Assembly (NCBI GenBank): GCA_039090855.1
Contig: CM077011.1
Coordinates: 26,875,001-26,939,000 of the forward strand
DNA: 64,000 nucleotides
Origin: Macrothele yani
Lineage: Eukaryota; Arthropoda; Arachnida; Araneae; Macrothelidae
Direction: 5' to 3'
Shown here: one piece after another, positions 23,960-34,447 of the stretch
Position numbering within the stretch: the first letter of the stretch is position 1
Layout of the letters: every line of letters starts with the position of its first letter
The notes under the pieces: generated by a model
Database searches by the model: none
What the model saw: the letters and a program-made list of their open reading frames with translations, nothing else
What the model was told of the DNA's origin: nothing
Program-made: the position numbers and the translations under genes

Positions 23960-24465
23960 AAAGAGATGAACTGTGGCCTGACAATGCCCCAAGCCAAGAT
24001 GCGCTTAGTGTTCGCAACTTCCTGGCTAAGAAATCAATTACCAAATTGGATCATTCACCCTATTCACCTGAATTAGCTCCTTGTGATTTTTGACTCTTCC
24101 CTAAAATAATTTCTGACATTCAGTGTGACGTGCCAAAGGAACTCAAGAGTATTCCAGAAACAGAGTTCCATATACGTATGTTTCCAGCAATGGCAACAGG
24201 GTCTAACTAAATGCATATCTGAGGAAGGGGATTATTCGAAGGTGACAAAGGAACTCAAGACTATTCCAGAAACCGAGATCCAGATATGATTCCAGCAGTG
24301 GCAACAGCGTCTAACTAAATGCGTAGCTGCGGAAGAGGATTACTTCGAAGGTGACGAAGGAACTAAAGACTATTCCAGAAACAGAGATCCAGATATGATT
24401 CCAGCAATGGCAACAGCGTCTAACTAAATGCATAGCTGCGGAAGGGAATTAATTCGAAAGTAAGA
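23960..24465 (+). pseudogene. mariner transposase C-terminal relic with triplicated end
   Basis: Reads DELWPDNAPSQDALSVRNFL (second catalytic D), AKKSITKLDHSPYSPELAPC then DF (third D, the mariner DD34D hallmark), a stop, and LFPKIISDIQCDVPKELKSI. The final segment is present three times in tandem (see the repeat at 24135-24465). The N-terminal two thirds of the gene were not recognised upstream. Confidence 0.8.
24135..24465. repeat. ~109-bp tandem triplication inside mariner relic
   Basis: Three copies of a unit starting AAAGGAACTCAAGA-TATTCC and ending with GATTA-TTCGAAGGTGAC begin near 24137, 24248 and 24357. The unit corresponds to the transposase C-terminus, whose ending YFEGD is repeated. 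Confidence 0.88.
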
Positions 24466-24849
24466 GTATCCACTAGTGCACAGGTACGTACACATTTTTT
24501 CTACCGGTGAATTTCGGGAATTAAATTGTCACACTTCGTATATGCTTGCCATACATTTCTGAAGATTTATATTTAGTTTAATCGACTGGTCAACAGCCCA
24601 AAAGATACGGAAATCAAAGCAACCGAATTTTATGTTTTGATGGATGTTGAACACAAATGTGGTAATAAAAAGTTTCAGTTGGTTCTACTTTTCCAGATCC
24701 AGTTGCAACCCTTTTAGTGGGTATGGTAAGAAATTCAATGCGAATTGCATCCCTATTTTTCAGCAGTCAAGAAATATTATTTCCACTGGGTCTTATCAGC
24801 AACCAAATGGACGCCGGAATAATGAAATATAAGGAAGAACTAAAACAAA
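24466..24849. other. No gene seen
   Basis: AT-rich spacer with overlapping frames of 62-77 codons and no recognisable motif. Confidence 0.35.
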
Positions 24850-25345
24850 TTCTAGTTGCTCCTCTGAATGTAATTTTTTTATACATCGCAACTATTACAT
24901 CAGAAAATTTTGCTGAAAATCATACCAGTTTTCTAGTTCCAATTTGTTAGGGAGATAATTGCGATTATATCCTTTGGAAGCTGTTTTTAAGCTAAAAACG
25001 CGAAAATGTTGCTAAAAATTATACTAACACAATTTGCTCTAAACCTAAAAGAGCTATTTCGAATTAATGAGGATAGTTTTGTATAGTTTTACAAACTGGG
25101 CAAGGAGCGTTTTCTAGTTAATTAGTTATGGAGATAATTGCGATGCTATCTTTGGAAGCTGTTTTTACGTAAAAACACGAAAATGCGACTAAAACGATAC
25201 CAGCGAGATTTTGTCTAAAACTAAAACAGCTATTCTGAATGAAAGGGGACAGATAGTCTTATACTGCTTTATAAACTACACAAACTAAGCAACTTTGCCT
25301 TCCAGTTCCAATTAGTTAGGGAGATTATTGCAATGATATTTATCA
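24850..25345. repeat. ~180-bp tandem repeat, 2.5-3 copies
   Basis: GTTAGGGAGATAATTGCG and its variants occur near 24947, 25125 and 25314. The intervening wording (CTTTGGAAGCTGTTTTTA, AAAACGCGAAAATG) is shared between units. The spacing is 178 and about 189 bp. Confidence 0.85.
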
Positions 25346-25373
25346 TTTGTATCGTTATATATACACTGAAGAG

Positions 25374-26581
25374 CAATTGAATTAGAGACGGCTGGCGTTA
25401 TGTAAATGTGGCGCTGTGGGCGGCCCTGTAAACGGAAACGACACGACGTATGCAGCGATCTGACAATATAAGGAGTGATGCGACGGGAATCAGTAAGAGT
25501 CGGACGCAGTATGGGTAAGACGAAGGATCTAAGCGCATTTGATCGTGGGGAAATTGTCGGGGCCTGACGAATGGGTCACTCCATCTCGAAAGTCGTGCAG
25601 GCACTGGGATTTTCACGAGCCACTGTGTCACGGGTGCACCGTGAGTACATCGAATCCGGTAAAACCATCCCTGCAAGGGCCAACTGCCGGACAACAGCGC
25701 GTGGATGAGCGGGGTCATCGTCGACTAGCTCGCATTGTAAAAGCGGATAGACGGTACACAGTGCAAGAAATCACTCGGCAATTTAACGCTGGTGCACAAA
25801 AACATGTTAGCAGCCACATCATCTACAACCATCTCCTCGCTATGGGTGCAGAAGCCATCGTCCCACGAGGGTACCGCTGCTGACCGCACATCACAGGGAG
25901 CAAAGATTAGCATGGGCGCGGCAATATCGCCATTGGACCCTACACATGTGGAAAAATGTTGCCTGGACTGATGAGTCGAGATTCATGTCGGTACATGCGG
26001 ATGGCAGGATACGAGTACGGCGCAAACCACATGAAGCGATGGACCCTTCTTGCCAGCAGGGTACTCTTCAAGCTAGTGGGGGTGGCATTCTCGTCTGGGG
26101 ACTGTTTGCGTGGACTGAAATGGGATCCCCTGGTGCGTGTGACATCGTCCCTCAGAGGTCAACGTTACCGGGATATCCTGGACTACCATTTGCTCCCGTT
26201 TGTGCGTCTTCAACATCCCACTGGGGGCCTCATCCTGCAACAAGACAATGCACCGTGCTATTGCTCCCGAATTGTATCCGAATGGTTGGATGAACACTCC
26301 GCCGACGTGACCTCGCTTCCTTGGCCAGCTAGGTCACCTGACCTCAATCCCATCGAGCACATCTGCGATGTCATCGAGAGAGATGTTCGAGGCTCTGACC
26401 CCTCTCCATCAAATCTTCGTGAAATGTGGGAGCTTATTCAGGGGCCGTGGATCCGTATGGCTTCCCAACGCTTCCGGTGTCTTGTCGAGTCCATGCCGAG
26501 ATGAATTGTCGCCGTCATCAGTGCAAAAGGTGGTGCTACACGTTACTAGACAGGTATCTCTAATTCAATTGCTCTTATGTG
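25374..26581 (+). mobile_element. Tc1-type transposon, copy 1 of a DD36E-spaced family
   Basis: Left end CACTGAAGAGCAATTGAATT AGAGAC; right end is the reverse complement of CACATAAGAGCAATTGAATT AGAGA. TA lies at both borders (25372-25373; 26582-26583). Length 1208 bp. A close relative lies at 34448-35672, so the family was active more than once in this region. Confidence 0.9.
25511..26549 (+). pseudogene. Tc1-type transposase, copy 1 (frameshifted)
   Basis: ATG 25511 (MGKTKDLSAFDRGEIVGA, then TGA), HTH text MGHSISKVVQALGFSRATVS, linker, NVAWTDESRF (first D), GGGILVWGLFAW, a frameshift near 26122, LILQQDNAPCYCSRIV (second D) and SPDLNPIEHICDVIE (E). I count 36 residues between the second D and the E instead of 34. 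The C-terminus SAKGGATRY is followed by TAG 26547-26549. All three catalytic residues survive. Confidence 0.87.
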
Positions 26582-26599
26582 TATATATAGAGTATACAG

Positions 26600-26893
26600 T
26601 ATATACATATATATAGTGATATGACCAGAATAAAATTACTGAAATGACAATGGGCTGGACATGTTGCCAGAAGAACAAACCACCGATGGACAACTGAAAT
26701 TTTAGACAAGATTTCAAGGAACAGAAAATGACCCAGAAGAAGACCCCATGGGAGATGGATGGATGAAATGTGAAAGCATGCGGGATTGACATGGAGGAGA
26801 TAGGCTAAAGACAGACAATTGTGGAAGAAATTTGGAGAGACCTTGATCCAGAAGTGGATTGATAATGGTTCACAATGATGATGATGATATAAT
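26600..26893 (+). mobile_element. 5'-truncated non-LTR retrotransposon tail
   Basis: Plus-strand text (AATGGGCTGGACATGTTGCC; CCCATGGGAGATGGATGG; AATTTGGAGAGACCTTGATC) matches the reverse complement of the LINE end at 43966-44315. It finishes in a short (ATG)n/(GAT)n tail near 26876-26892. Only the last ~270 bp of the element are present. Confidence 0.8.
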
Positions 26894-28177
26894 GATAAAA
26901 TTATATTGACAACCATAGCTAACCCAGCAGTTTAATACCTTTTTTTCCAAATTCAGTACAGCAATATTAGTAATGAAAAGGTCATTTGACCTCTGTACCA
27001 AACAACAAATTAAAATTGATAGACCAGTGTTATTTGTGATACACATTATATATTTGATTTCAGGATCGAAGCGCAAAACGATTGTCCAAAAGTTAATCAC
27101 CTAATCCTTTTTAAGATTGGAAATGGGAAAAAAATGAATTAATTATTTCACTCGCTGTACGTAGCGCCAGAAACATCACGATTTTTCGGAAGTTGTGAAT
27201 ATGTTAGAGATATATTATTCCGAAAAAAACTCTTGAAATGTACGTCCTAAAAATTTTTTGTGGCGAGTACTAAAAGACATTCTTATGAGAATGAGCGAAA
27301 CCTTTTTTACCTCCCTACTTCATGTATTTCTTTTAGAAAGGGAGGAATGCAACATAAAAAGAAATACCACCTCTTTGTCAACCCGAAGGCGTTATATTTG
27401 ACGAGTTGGTAAAATGACTATCGTAGTAGATAAAAAAAAAAGCTAAAAACTTGTATCCAACAGCATTACCGAAGGCCATTATACAAATTTCCGTCAAAGA
27501 TTTGTAAAGAAATCACTCTTTGCGGAAAAAAGAATTTGAAGGGAGGGGGGGGGGATTAGATGAGAGTACAAGAGTTCTGACATCTAGAAAAGGTTGACAA
27601 AAAAGTAGAGTCTAATAATACGAACGAAGAGAGAAAAGAAATGCTTCCCATGCTATGGGCCACTGGGTTTTTGCCATCCTCGACTGAATATAACCATGCC
27701 TTGCTACCCCACCCCCTCCCCCTCAAGCGTACTGGCAGGTTTCTCTCGTGTGCTGGGGCAACAGGATCACGTTTCTCACATTTAGCTATCTCATGGCTTT
27801 TATGTGGCCCATCGTGTGATTGACCTTCGTGTAGCCCTTTTTACGCGTGGTCAGTTACCCGTTGCGAACATCTACTCATCTTTTTAAAATTCGAGAGCGC
27901 ATTTTTTGGGGAGAAAAAAGTTTCTTCTTTTTAACTTCCTTTTTTATTTTTCCCTGTGCTTTTCTTGACACCTGTTTCTACAATCACCAGGAAGTAGTGA
28001 ACTTTTGTTTTAATTGTTAAAGACATTATCTAAATTATTATCCGAGAGGAACGCGAATAATTGATTACTAGATCCAAATCTATGGGAGGAGGTTTCTTGG
28101 TTGGGAAGTGAAGAATGTAGCGAAATCATCTCTACAACGTGGATGCGTCTTGTTGATAACCTTTACATCTAAATTCC

Positions 28178-28210
<33 letters not shown>

Positions 28211-28389
28211 CGAAGAGGGAAGATTCTTGTCAAAACGTGACAAGAATTATAGACTGGAATTCGAATTCGGTATTCTAAATATTTAAGATTTAGTCTTAAT
28301 AGAAGGTTATTATCCTCAGTTCAATCTACCTAATTTGCTGGGGAAGAGGTTTTGTGCATAGAAGACCAGAGGGCATTATTACGCAAAGA
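26894..28389. other. No gene seen; A run at 28178-28206
   Basis: AT-rich DNA. A 29-nt A run at 28178-28206 could be the tail of an unrecognised retroposon. A G run lies near 27546-27554. No supported ORF. Confidence 0.4.
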
Positions 28390-28481
28390 CAGGTATATAC
28401 AACGGCCGTTCCATAAAAATTGACAGTAAAATCTCACAAAAGGAAGAAATATAGGTATAAGGCAAAATATATGTTGTTCTT
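28390..28481 (+). repeat. Dispersed ~85-bp repeat, copy 1
   Basis: TACAACGGCCGTTCCATAAA through GAAGAAATATAGGTA to GGCAAAATATATGTTGTTCT is shared, with differences, with 54303-54390. The right end of this copy was the insertion point of the SINE at 28482. Confidence 0.75.
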
Positions 28482-28907
28482 CACCCGCGGATGGCTTAGT
28501 GGTTAGCAGTTCAGACTATCGATGCAAGGTCCTCAGGTTCAAACCTGGGCTGGGCTGATCTTTCAGAGATGGTGTGATTTACTAACAATCGCTGAATATC
28601 CGCCGTGCATCGGACGAGCACGTTAAAGTGACGGCCCCCAGGCTGGACCCACTGGTTAAATGGGTATCCTTTCCTATGCCCCCCGCCTGAAATTCTCTCA
28701 CCCCTCTATGTGCAATATCGTACTTGTACGGTGGCGCCATCTACTGTACTCTAATCTCACTACAAACTGTTCTGTCAAAGTCGCTAGACTTGCTCTCATT
28801 CCTTCCGTTTTTGTGTCCTGCCCAAAAGGCGATCTCGCTGTAGGTGGCTGGGACCTAAACTCTGCTCCCTGTGGACGGAAGTCCTACATGAAAATGACAA
28901 ATACCAA
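28482..28907 (+). mobile_element. tRNA-derived SINE (family C) with 13-bp target duplication
   Basis: Begins CACCCGCGGATGGCTTAGTG and contains an A-box-like GGCTTAGTGG and a B-box CAGGTTCAAACCTGG, then a body with TATCCGCCGTGCATCGGACG. It is flanked by exact 13-bp repeats ATATGTTGTTCTT (28469-28481 and 28908-28920). A second copy lies at 49101-49414. The ORF overlapping it (28660-29148) is not a gene. Confidence 0.88.
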
Positions 28908-29143
28908 ATATGTTGTTCTTTTTCAAATTATTTTTCCCTCGGATGAGATGCAACGGTTAAGAGATTTATATACACCGATGATCCATTGCATTATGACCAC
29001 CTACCCAATAAGCTGTGGGACCCCCTTTAGCCCGCAAAACAGCGGCCACTCTGCGAGGCATCAATTCGATGAGGTGGCGATAGGTATCCTGGGGTATCTG
29101 GTACCACAATGTCAACTGCAGGTCCTCCAATTCTCGTATATTT

Positions 29144-29739
29144 TATAACGAAGTATATTTCTCCATCATTTTTGGTCCACGCCGGGACTCGAATCCGGGC
29201 CCCCTCATTCCGGAATAAGTCACTCTACCAATTGAGCTACGCGGACGTTCGTTCTGACTGCTATCTGCCTTTATGTCGTGTGCGTCCTGCTGGCAGGTAC
29301 CTCACACCTCTCCCACTCCCCCTCCCGAAAAAGGGCCGGGGGCATGGCCCACGGGTCATCCGTGACCATGAATCGTTGCAGGCAGCCATCCGCTGTAGAA
29401 CGTGCACTTGAGAACTCCTAGTCAATCTGGTGTCAGGAATGCAACATCACACACATTTATTTTTCGAAACGCTGGAGAAGGGATTCTCTTATTTTTCCTA
29501 TCTCGCGGTGCGGAAAGAACATCACACCATTGCGAGATTTTGAACGGCCGGGTCATCCGGAAAGTTCGGGCGCCATTATAACGAAGTAAGTATCTCCGTC
29601 ACTTTTGGTCCACGCCGGGACTCGAACCCGGTTCCCCCTCATTCCGGAATAAGTCACTCTACCAATTGAGCTACGCGGACGTTCGTTCTGACTGCTATCT
29701 GCCTTTATGTCGTGTGCGTCCTGCTGGCAGGTACGTCAC
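29144..29739 (-). mobile_element. TRIM retrotransposon with tRNA-like LTRs, copy 1
   Basis: Minus orientation. 5' LTR 29577-29739 and 3' LTR 29144-29305, 162-163 bp each. The primer-binding site TGGCGCCCGAAC (29564-29575, complement) starts one base after the 5' LTR. The 3' end of the interior is strongly purine-rich (GGGAGGGGGAGTGGGAGAGG, complement of about 29307-29327) and abuts the 3' LTR. Each LTR holds a tRNA-like sequence with the B box GGTTCGAGTCC or a variant. No coding capacity in the ~270-bp interior. Flanks AATTT/TATTT are a near match to a 5-bp duplication. About 8 LTR differences make this the oldest of the three complete copies. Confidence 0.85.
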
Positions 29740-30244
29740 AATTTCGGGGTGGTGGTTATTTAGCGCAACCCCGCTTTTCCAAGTGGAACCACAAATGTTC
29801 GATTGGGTTTATGTCAGGTGAATTTGAAGGCCAAGGCATCAACCGAAAGCCACGAGCATGTTCCTCCTCGAACCACTCCTTGAAGACTCTGGCAGTGTGG
29901 CATGGCGCATTATCCTGTTGGTAATGGCCATCACTAGCAGGGAACACAGTTACCATGAATGGGTGAACTTGGTCCGCAACGATGTTCAGATACCTTACAG
30001 CTGTCAGGAATTGTGCTGTTGGGATAATGGGGCCCATAGTGTCCCAAGAAAACATCGTTCACAGTATAACACCGCCGCAGCGGTCCTGTTTCAGCCCAAC
30101 AGTGCATCTCCGCCATTACGCTCCTTTGGTAATCGGAGTATCCGTGCTCGGCTGTCTCCGTGATGTACCAGAAATCTTGATTCGTTAGACCAAGCCACTT
30201 TCTTCGAATCATCGATAGTCCAATATCGATGATCTGGGTCTCAT

Positions 30245-30299
30245 TTCATGCGTTGTTGGCGATGAAGTGCAGTAAGCTTCATCGCCAACAACGCATGAA
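30245..30299. repeat. Perfect 23-bp inverted repeat, 9-nt spacer
   Basis: Left arm 30245-30267 (TTCATGCGTTGTTGGCGATG AAG), spacer 30268-30276, right arm 30277-30299 is its exact reverse complement. It lies inside a Tc1 transposase and replaces a few codons of normal coding sequence. Confidence 0.95.
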
Positions 30300-30914
30300 G
30301 AACGGGAAGACCCGGCTGGGTCTTCGGCTACGCAGGGCCAGGCGTAGAAGGCAACGATGAACTGTGTGCTGTGACACATTGCCCTGATCACCAGTGTTGT
30401 AGCCGCGGGTGATTTGTCCCACTGTGGCCCTGTGGTCGCTGTGAACAATGAGCGACAGTTTCCACAACCCCATGGCATCAATGCGCTGCGGACGGCACAA
30501 TGCTGGACGACGGTTCGTCGTTTGGCCATCTATGTACCACTTTTGATACGTACTCACTACAGCGGCACTTGAGCAACCCACAAGCAGCGCCATTTCCGAG
30601 AACGTAGTTTCAAGGCACCGTGCAATCACAATTTGTCCTTCATCAAACTCAGATAAATTGGCAGCTTTTCCCATTCTGACTCCGAACACTCTACTAACCG
30701 AAAGCCGGTCCTCGGGTTGTATATATACAGGTCTGTGAACTTCACCTGCGCCGCCGTTCTGTCTCCAGGCGCGCTCATTTCTCTAAACAGTGTGTGTTCG
30801 TAATCTGATGGTTCTTCGGTGTAACTCGCACATCACTATTTAAAAAAAAATAAAGGTTATGGCTTTCACTATTAAAAAAAAGTTGGTTTTCACACTTTGA
30901 GCGGGGATGAAGCC

Positions 30915-31560
30915 ACTGCCGCCAGGTTAGCCCCCTTCCATCATCCAAATTTCACACACACACACAAAAAAGTTCAGTTCGTTTGATCTTCGTTAGATCA
31001 GGTTCGATAAATTGAAATAACCAAACGAACAATTTGGTCAACTTAAGTATTTAGATAATAATATAACTTTTCCGTAGATCTAGCATACAAGGAACGTTAT
31101 TCTCTAAATTTTTAATACGGGCTAACCCGGCGCTATCCTGCCCTGAAATTTATGTAGAGTAATATCCATTTCATGATAGATCTAAATAAAATTGAAGTTG
31201 AAGAACTGCATTCTAATGAAGATCAAACGAACTGAACGGGTTTTCTGTGAAATTTCTAATGCGATGGGCAGAAAACGCCCTCATTAACCGGGGGTATATG
31301 AACTAGTGAAAATACTTCATATTACAAGAACTAAGTGCGATCTAACGAAGTGTTTGGTGATCATACATGATCTAACGGAAGTCTAATAAATGGCACAGTT
31401 TATTTTTTGAAATGGCGAGGAGTGGGGGCTGGGCTCTATGCTAGATCTAGCGAAAAATAAAGTTGATCAAATATGATTTAACGAAGATGAAACGAACTGA
31501 AGTGTTTTGTGTGTGTGTGAATTTTGATTATGAGGGATCTAACCCGGCGGCGGTATGGAA
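30915..31560. mobile_element. MITE-like element with ~90-bp imperfect inverted ends
   Basis: The left end (CACTGCCGCCAGGTTAGCCC ... CACACACACA ... AGTTCAGTTCGTTTGATCTT) pairs with the right end (GAAACGAACTGAAGTG ... TGTGTGTGTG ... GGATCTAACCCGGCGGCGGT). Internal text GATCTAACG and its complement recurs several times (near 31330 and 31370). No ORF. This looks like a non-autonomous DNA transposon of about 650 bp; superfamily and target duplication are not clear. Confidence 0.7.
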
Positions 31561-32159
31561 CCCACTATCCCCTTGGTATGAGCCGCCACTGCACCTGGGC
31601 AACAAACAAGATAGCCCCGATCCCCAGATATGTAAACAGATACTTTGAACTTTTTCACCTCGGTTGTAGCAACGGATCGCGCCAGAAGCTTTGTCATCTG
31701 GTTTCGTAAAGCTGGAAAGTCTGTTGATGTAACCATTTCTCGAAAAAGAAAAAAAAACCACGTATTTTAGTCACTAACTCTACGCATACGTATATAGCAT
31801 AGCTCGGAACGGCAGCCAAGTACTGTACTTCCTCGAAAAATACTATACTGATTAATGACATATCCCTAGCACTTATCTCAATTTGCATGAAATACGCGTA
31901 TTTATGGCAGTCAAGCTGACAGCTTCTGCACTTACTTCTAGGTATAAATGGTCGTAACTGGATTACTTTTCCAAATATGAATTTTAAATTTAAAAAAAAA
32001 AGAATTCCGCAAAGTCATGAAGTAATTGCATCGTGTGTAAAAATTGTTCGTAAGGTAGTTCTTCAGATTTGGACACGCAGTTCTTGAAGTTTAACTTGAG
32101 TGCGATTATAGAGGTATGAGGTTTTTAATTGTCTTTTTGCAGCTGAGCTCGCTTTCGTT
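31561..32159. other. No gene seen
   Basis: Frames of 60-77 codons at 31524-31888 overlap on both strands and have no recognisable domain. Confidence 0.35.
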
Positions 32160-32690
32160 GACTATGGCAGGATACTTACGCTGAAGTTTGCCGTGCATCT
32201 ATCCAATTGCTGAGAATATGGTTTGGCATTGATAGACCGACCATTCGAAATGAGCTCAAAGTGGATTACTTCTTCACAATCCCACCAGACACACAGCATG
32301 AACTCTTTTAAAAAACGTCCACGCTTGGGGGTAGATAAAGCTGGCTCACCTCTATTCAATCATTGTTGTGAAGAATCTGGATTAGGCAGGTATATCCATT
32401 TTTCAATCCCCAGCAACTATTCGTTTGATGAATCGAGTATCACGCGAACTCCTGAGTAGTTGCTTGCATACCTCGACATGTCGTTTAGCTTGAGCTGGGG
32501 TGAGCTCATAAGGCACTCCACTGCATCGCCTGTAAACACTTCCGGTCTTGTGCATGTCCTCAACGATGGCAGATATAGAAACTCCCAGTTCTTCTGACAA
32601 TTTACGAGTGCTTGTTCGTGGATTGTCTTCCACATCGGCTTATAGGGCGTCCGAATCAACAGCAGGGGGCTTACCCGAACCACCCTCTTT
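32160..32690 (-). pseudogene. mariner transposase relic, N-terminal half
   Basis: Minus strand reads MEDNPRTSTRKLSEELGVSI (second HTH), VYRRCSGVPYELTPAQAKRH, VEVCKQLLRSSRDTRFIKRI then VAGD, and after a frameshift KWIYLPNPDS, KRGRFLKEFMLCVWWDCEEV and IHFELISNGRSINAKPYSQQ. The order (HTH, first catalytic aspartate region VAGD, WWD) is that of mariner transposases. The second half with the DNAPAH-type motif is missing. Confidence 0.82.
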
Positions 32691-32726
32691 TTTCAAACTC
32701 AAGTCACCAGCAGCAAATTTCTTGGC

Positions 32727-32904
32727 TTCCCCGGTGGCGCAGTGGTATGAGCGATGGCTTCTGATCATTCGTCCGAGACGGGCTCGGGTTCAAATCCCGG
32801 TGAGGCATGGATGTTGTGTTTGTCTTATGGCGCTAGCTGTCTCTTTTTCCTGGAACCAGTGGCCCTAAATTAGGGACGGGCGACTGCTTATAGTCCACTG
32901 AGTT
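32727..32904 (+). mobile_element. tRNA-derived SINE (family B)
   Basis: CCCCGGTGGCGCAGTGGTAT (A box), GGGTTCAAATCCCGGTGAGG (B box), then the body AACCAGTGGCCCTAAATTAG and GACGGGCGACTGCTTATAG. It is directly followed by another copy, with no gap. Confidence 0.88.
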
Positions 32905-33049
32905 GGCCGCTCTGGTGACGCAGTGGTCTAAGCAATGGCTTCTGATCATTCGCCCAACGGAAGGGTCTAGGTTCAAATCCCAAGTAAGGCACGGTTGTTT
33001 GTGTTTGCCTTTCGGTGGTTTATTCGCTGTTTTCCTTGTTCACCCGGCA
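32905..33049 (+). mobile_element. tRNA-derived SINE (family B), truncated tandem copy
   Basis: GGCCGCTCTGGTGACGCAGT repeats the head of the neighbouring SINE, with TAGGTTCAAATCCCAAG as a diverged B box. The body is lost after about 33049. It abuts the previous copy head to tail. Confidence 0.75.
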
Positions 33050-33074
33050 TTCAGTATTCAAAGTTCACTATATA

Positions 33075-34387
33075 CACCGTCTGACAATACAGTTCCAGGA
33101 CAGCTGCTGTTACTAGGAAAGTTTAATGCACTGAGTCCAATTATAGTTATGGTTCTTCAAAGTAGTCCCCCTTCTTATAACGATGCATCATTTTGATCGC
33201 TCCACTAGATGTGTGAAGCACTTTTTGAATTCATTCACTGGAACTCTGTCCATTTCCGCGGTAAAGGTTTTCTCGATATCATGAACAGTCCTGAAACGTT
33301 ATACTTTTAACGCCAATTTCACTTTGGGGAACAGAAAGTGGTCGTCGGGAGCTAAGTCCGGAGAGTATGGCGGATCGTTGAGCCTGTACTCCAGACTTGG
33401 CGAGGAACTGTATCACTGACAGTGCTTAGTGGGCAGCCGCGTTGTCATCCAGAAGGGACCAACTTCCACGTGCTCGTTAGGTGCGGCCTCACACGATGAA
33501 TTCTCTTCCATAGGCGATCAAGAACTTGCAGGTAGAAGGCACTGGTGATTGTTACGCCTTCCGGAAGCCATTCTCTGTGAATAATGCCGCTGCTGTCAAA
33601 AATACGTGATCAGCGTTGCATTGATTTTCGACTCCTGCAGGCGAACCTTCTTGGGTCTCGGTGAACTTGGTACCATACACCCCATTCTTTGCCTCTTTGA
33701 TGCTTGATCGTGTTGAAAGCACCACGTCTCATCACCTATCACAATGCGGTCCTCGAATGGTCCGATTCCACGGACGCAATGAACGCCTTCCAGATTTCGA
33801 CTCTTTGCACTTTCTGTTCTTCAGTCAAACTATACAGCACAAACCTCGTGCAAATCTCATCCTCATGATCGAATCAACCAGATTGTTTCACGTTTGATAT
33901 GGAGTTCGTCTTCCATCATCCGTACCGTCATTCGACGATCTGACTGCACCAGATTGCGAGTACTTTCTCCACCATTTCCTCACAACGGCTGGTTGACGGT
34001 CTTTCAATCTTTGGGTCATCCCCAACGTCTTCCCTTCCCTCGCGAAAGCGAGCATACCAATCAAAAACGAAACATTGTCCCAGAAAAACGTGACTATTGT
34101 CTCTGTAAACAGTTTGGAGCATTTCGAATGTCTCCGTTGCTGACTTCCCGGACTTGCAGCAAAACTTGATGTTTACTCTCTTCTCTCTGTTCAAATTAAC
34201 AACAATGGTCTTTGGGGTTCCTTCTATTAACAGTCTTCAAAATCGAAAAGGTCTGCACTTTCTTAGATCTTCATGTGTTCTGCAAGAGAGGGGAAATACA
34301 GTTACAATTCGACCCATAGAACATACTTTTAATACTACCAATAACAAAGTAATACCCACTGTCCTGAAACTTTATTGGCAGACGGTG
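33075..34387 (-). mobile_element. mariner transposon
   Basis: Terminal repeats: left CACCGTCTGACAATACAGTT CCAGGACAG, right the reverse complement of CACCGTCTGCCAATAAAGTT TCAGGACAG. TA at both ends (33073-33074; 34388-34389). Length 1313 bp, normal for mariner. It lies 60 bp from a Tc1 element on the right and close to a SINE pair on the left. Confidence 0.92.
33130..34194 (-). pseudogene. mariner transposase, frameshifted
   Basis: Minus strand from ATG 34194 (MNREKRVNIKFCCKSGKSAT), with HTH text ETFEMLQTVY, FDWYARFREGREDVGDDPK and the GRPSTS-like linker ERPSTSRCEEMVEKVL. Later frames contain GDETWCFQHDQ-type text (near 33700), a DDNAAAH block near 33430 (second catalytic D) and EFKKCF with RCIVIRRG near the end. 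The third-aspartate block (YSPDLAPCDF in relatives) is too damaged to read. Multiple frameshifts. Confidence 0.82.
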
Positions 34388-34447
34388 TATGCACATTGCT
34401 GACGTCGAGGCACATAAAAATGTCTGTACTGGATATGTCTTCCTGTA

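Larger units (their letters stand above)
29005..30674 (-). pseudogene. Tc1-type transposase interrupted by TRIM and hairpin
   Basis: Minus strand from ATG at 30674 (MGKAANLSEFDEGQIVIARC): HTH MALLVGCSSAAVVSTYQKW, linker SDHRATVGQITRGYN, SRRPSRVFP, a 23-bp inverted repeat that disrupts the gene (30245-30299), SKKVAWSNESRF (first catalytic D replaced by N), VRYLNIVADQVHPFM, YQQDNAPCHTARVF (second D), SPDINPIEHLW (E), then the TRIM, then IRELEDLQLTLWYQIPQ and MPRRVAAVLRAKGGPTAY. The expected stop is TGG. Second D to E spacing is 37 here. Confidence 0.85.
28973..30821 (-). mobile_element. Tc1-type transposon split by a tRNA-LTR TRIM
   Basis: Terminal repeats match after allowing for decay: left CACCGATGATCCATTGCATT ATGACCACC, right the reverse complement of CACCGAAGAACCATCAGATT ACGAACACAC. 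TA borders both ends (28971-28972; 30822-30823). Without the 596-bp TRIM insertion (29144-29739) the element is about 1.25 kb. Transposase homology continues across the insertion, which proves the nesting order. Confidence 0.85.

Noticed and set aside
28660..29148. 162-codon plus-strand ORF
   Set aside because: It spans the SINE body and the C-terminal part of a minus-strand Tc1, so it is a chance frame.
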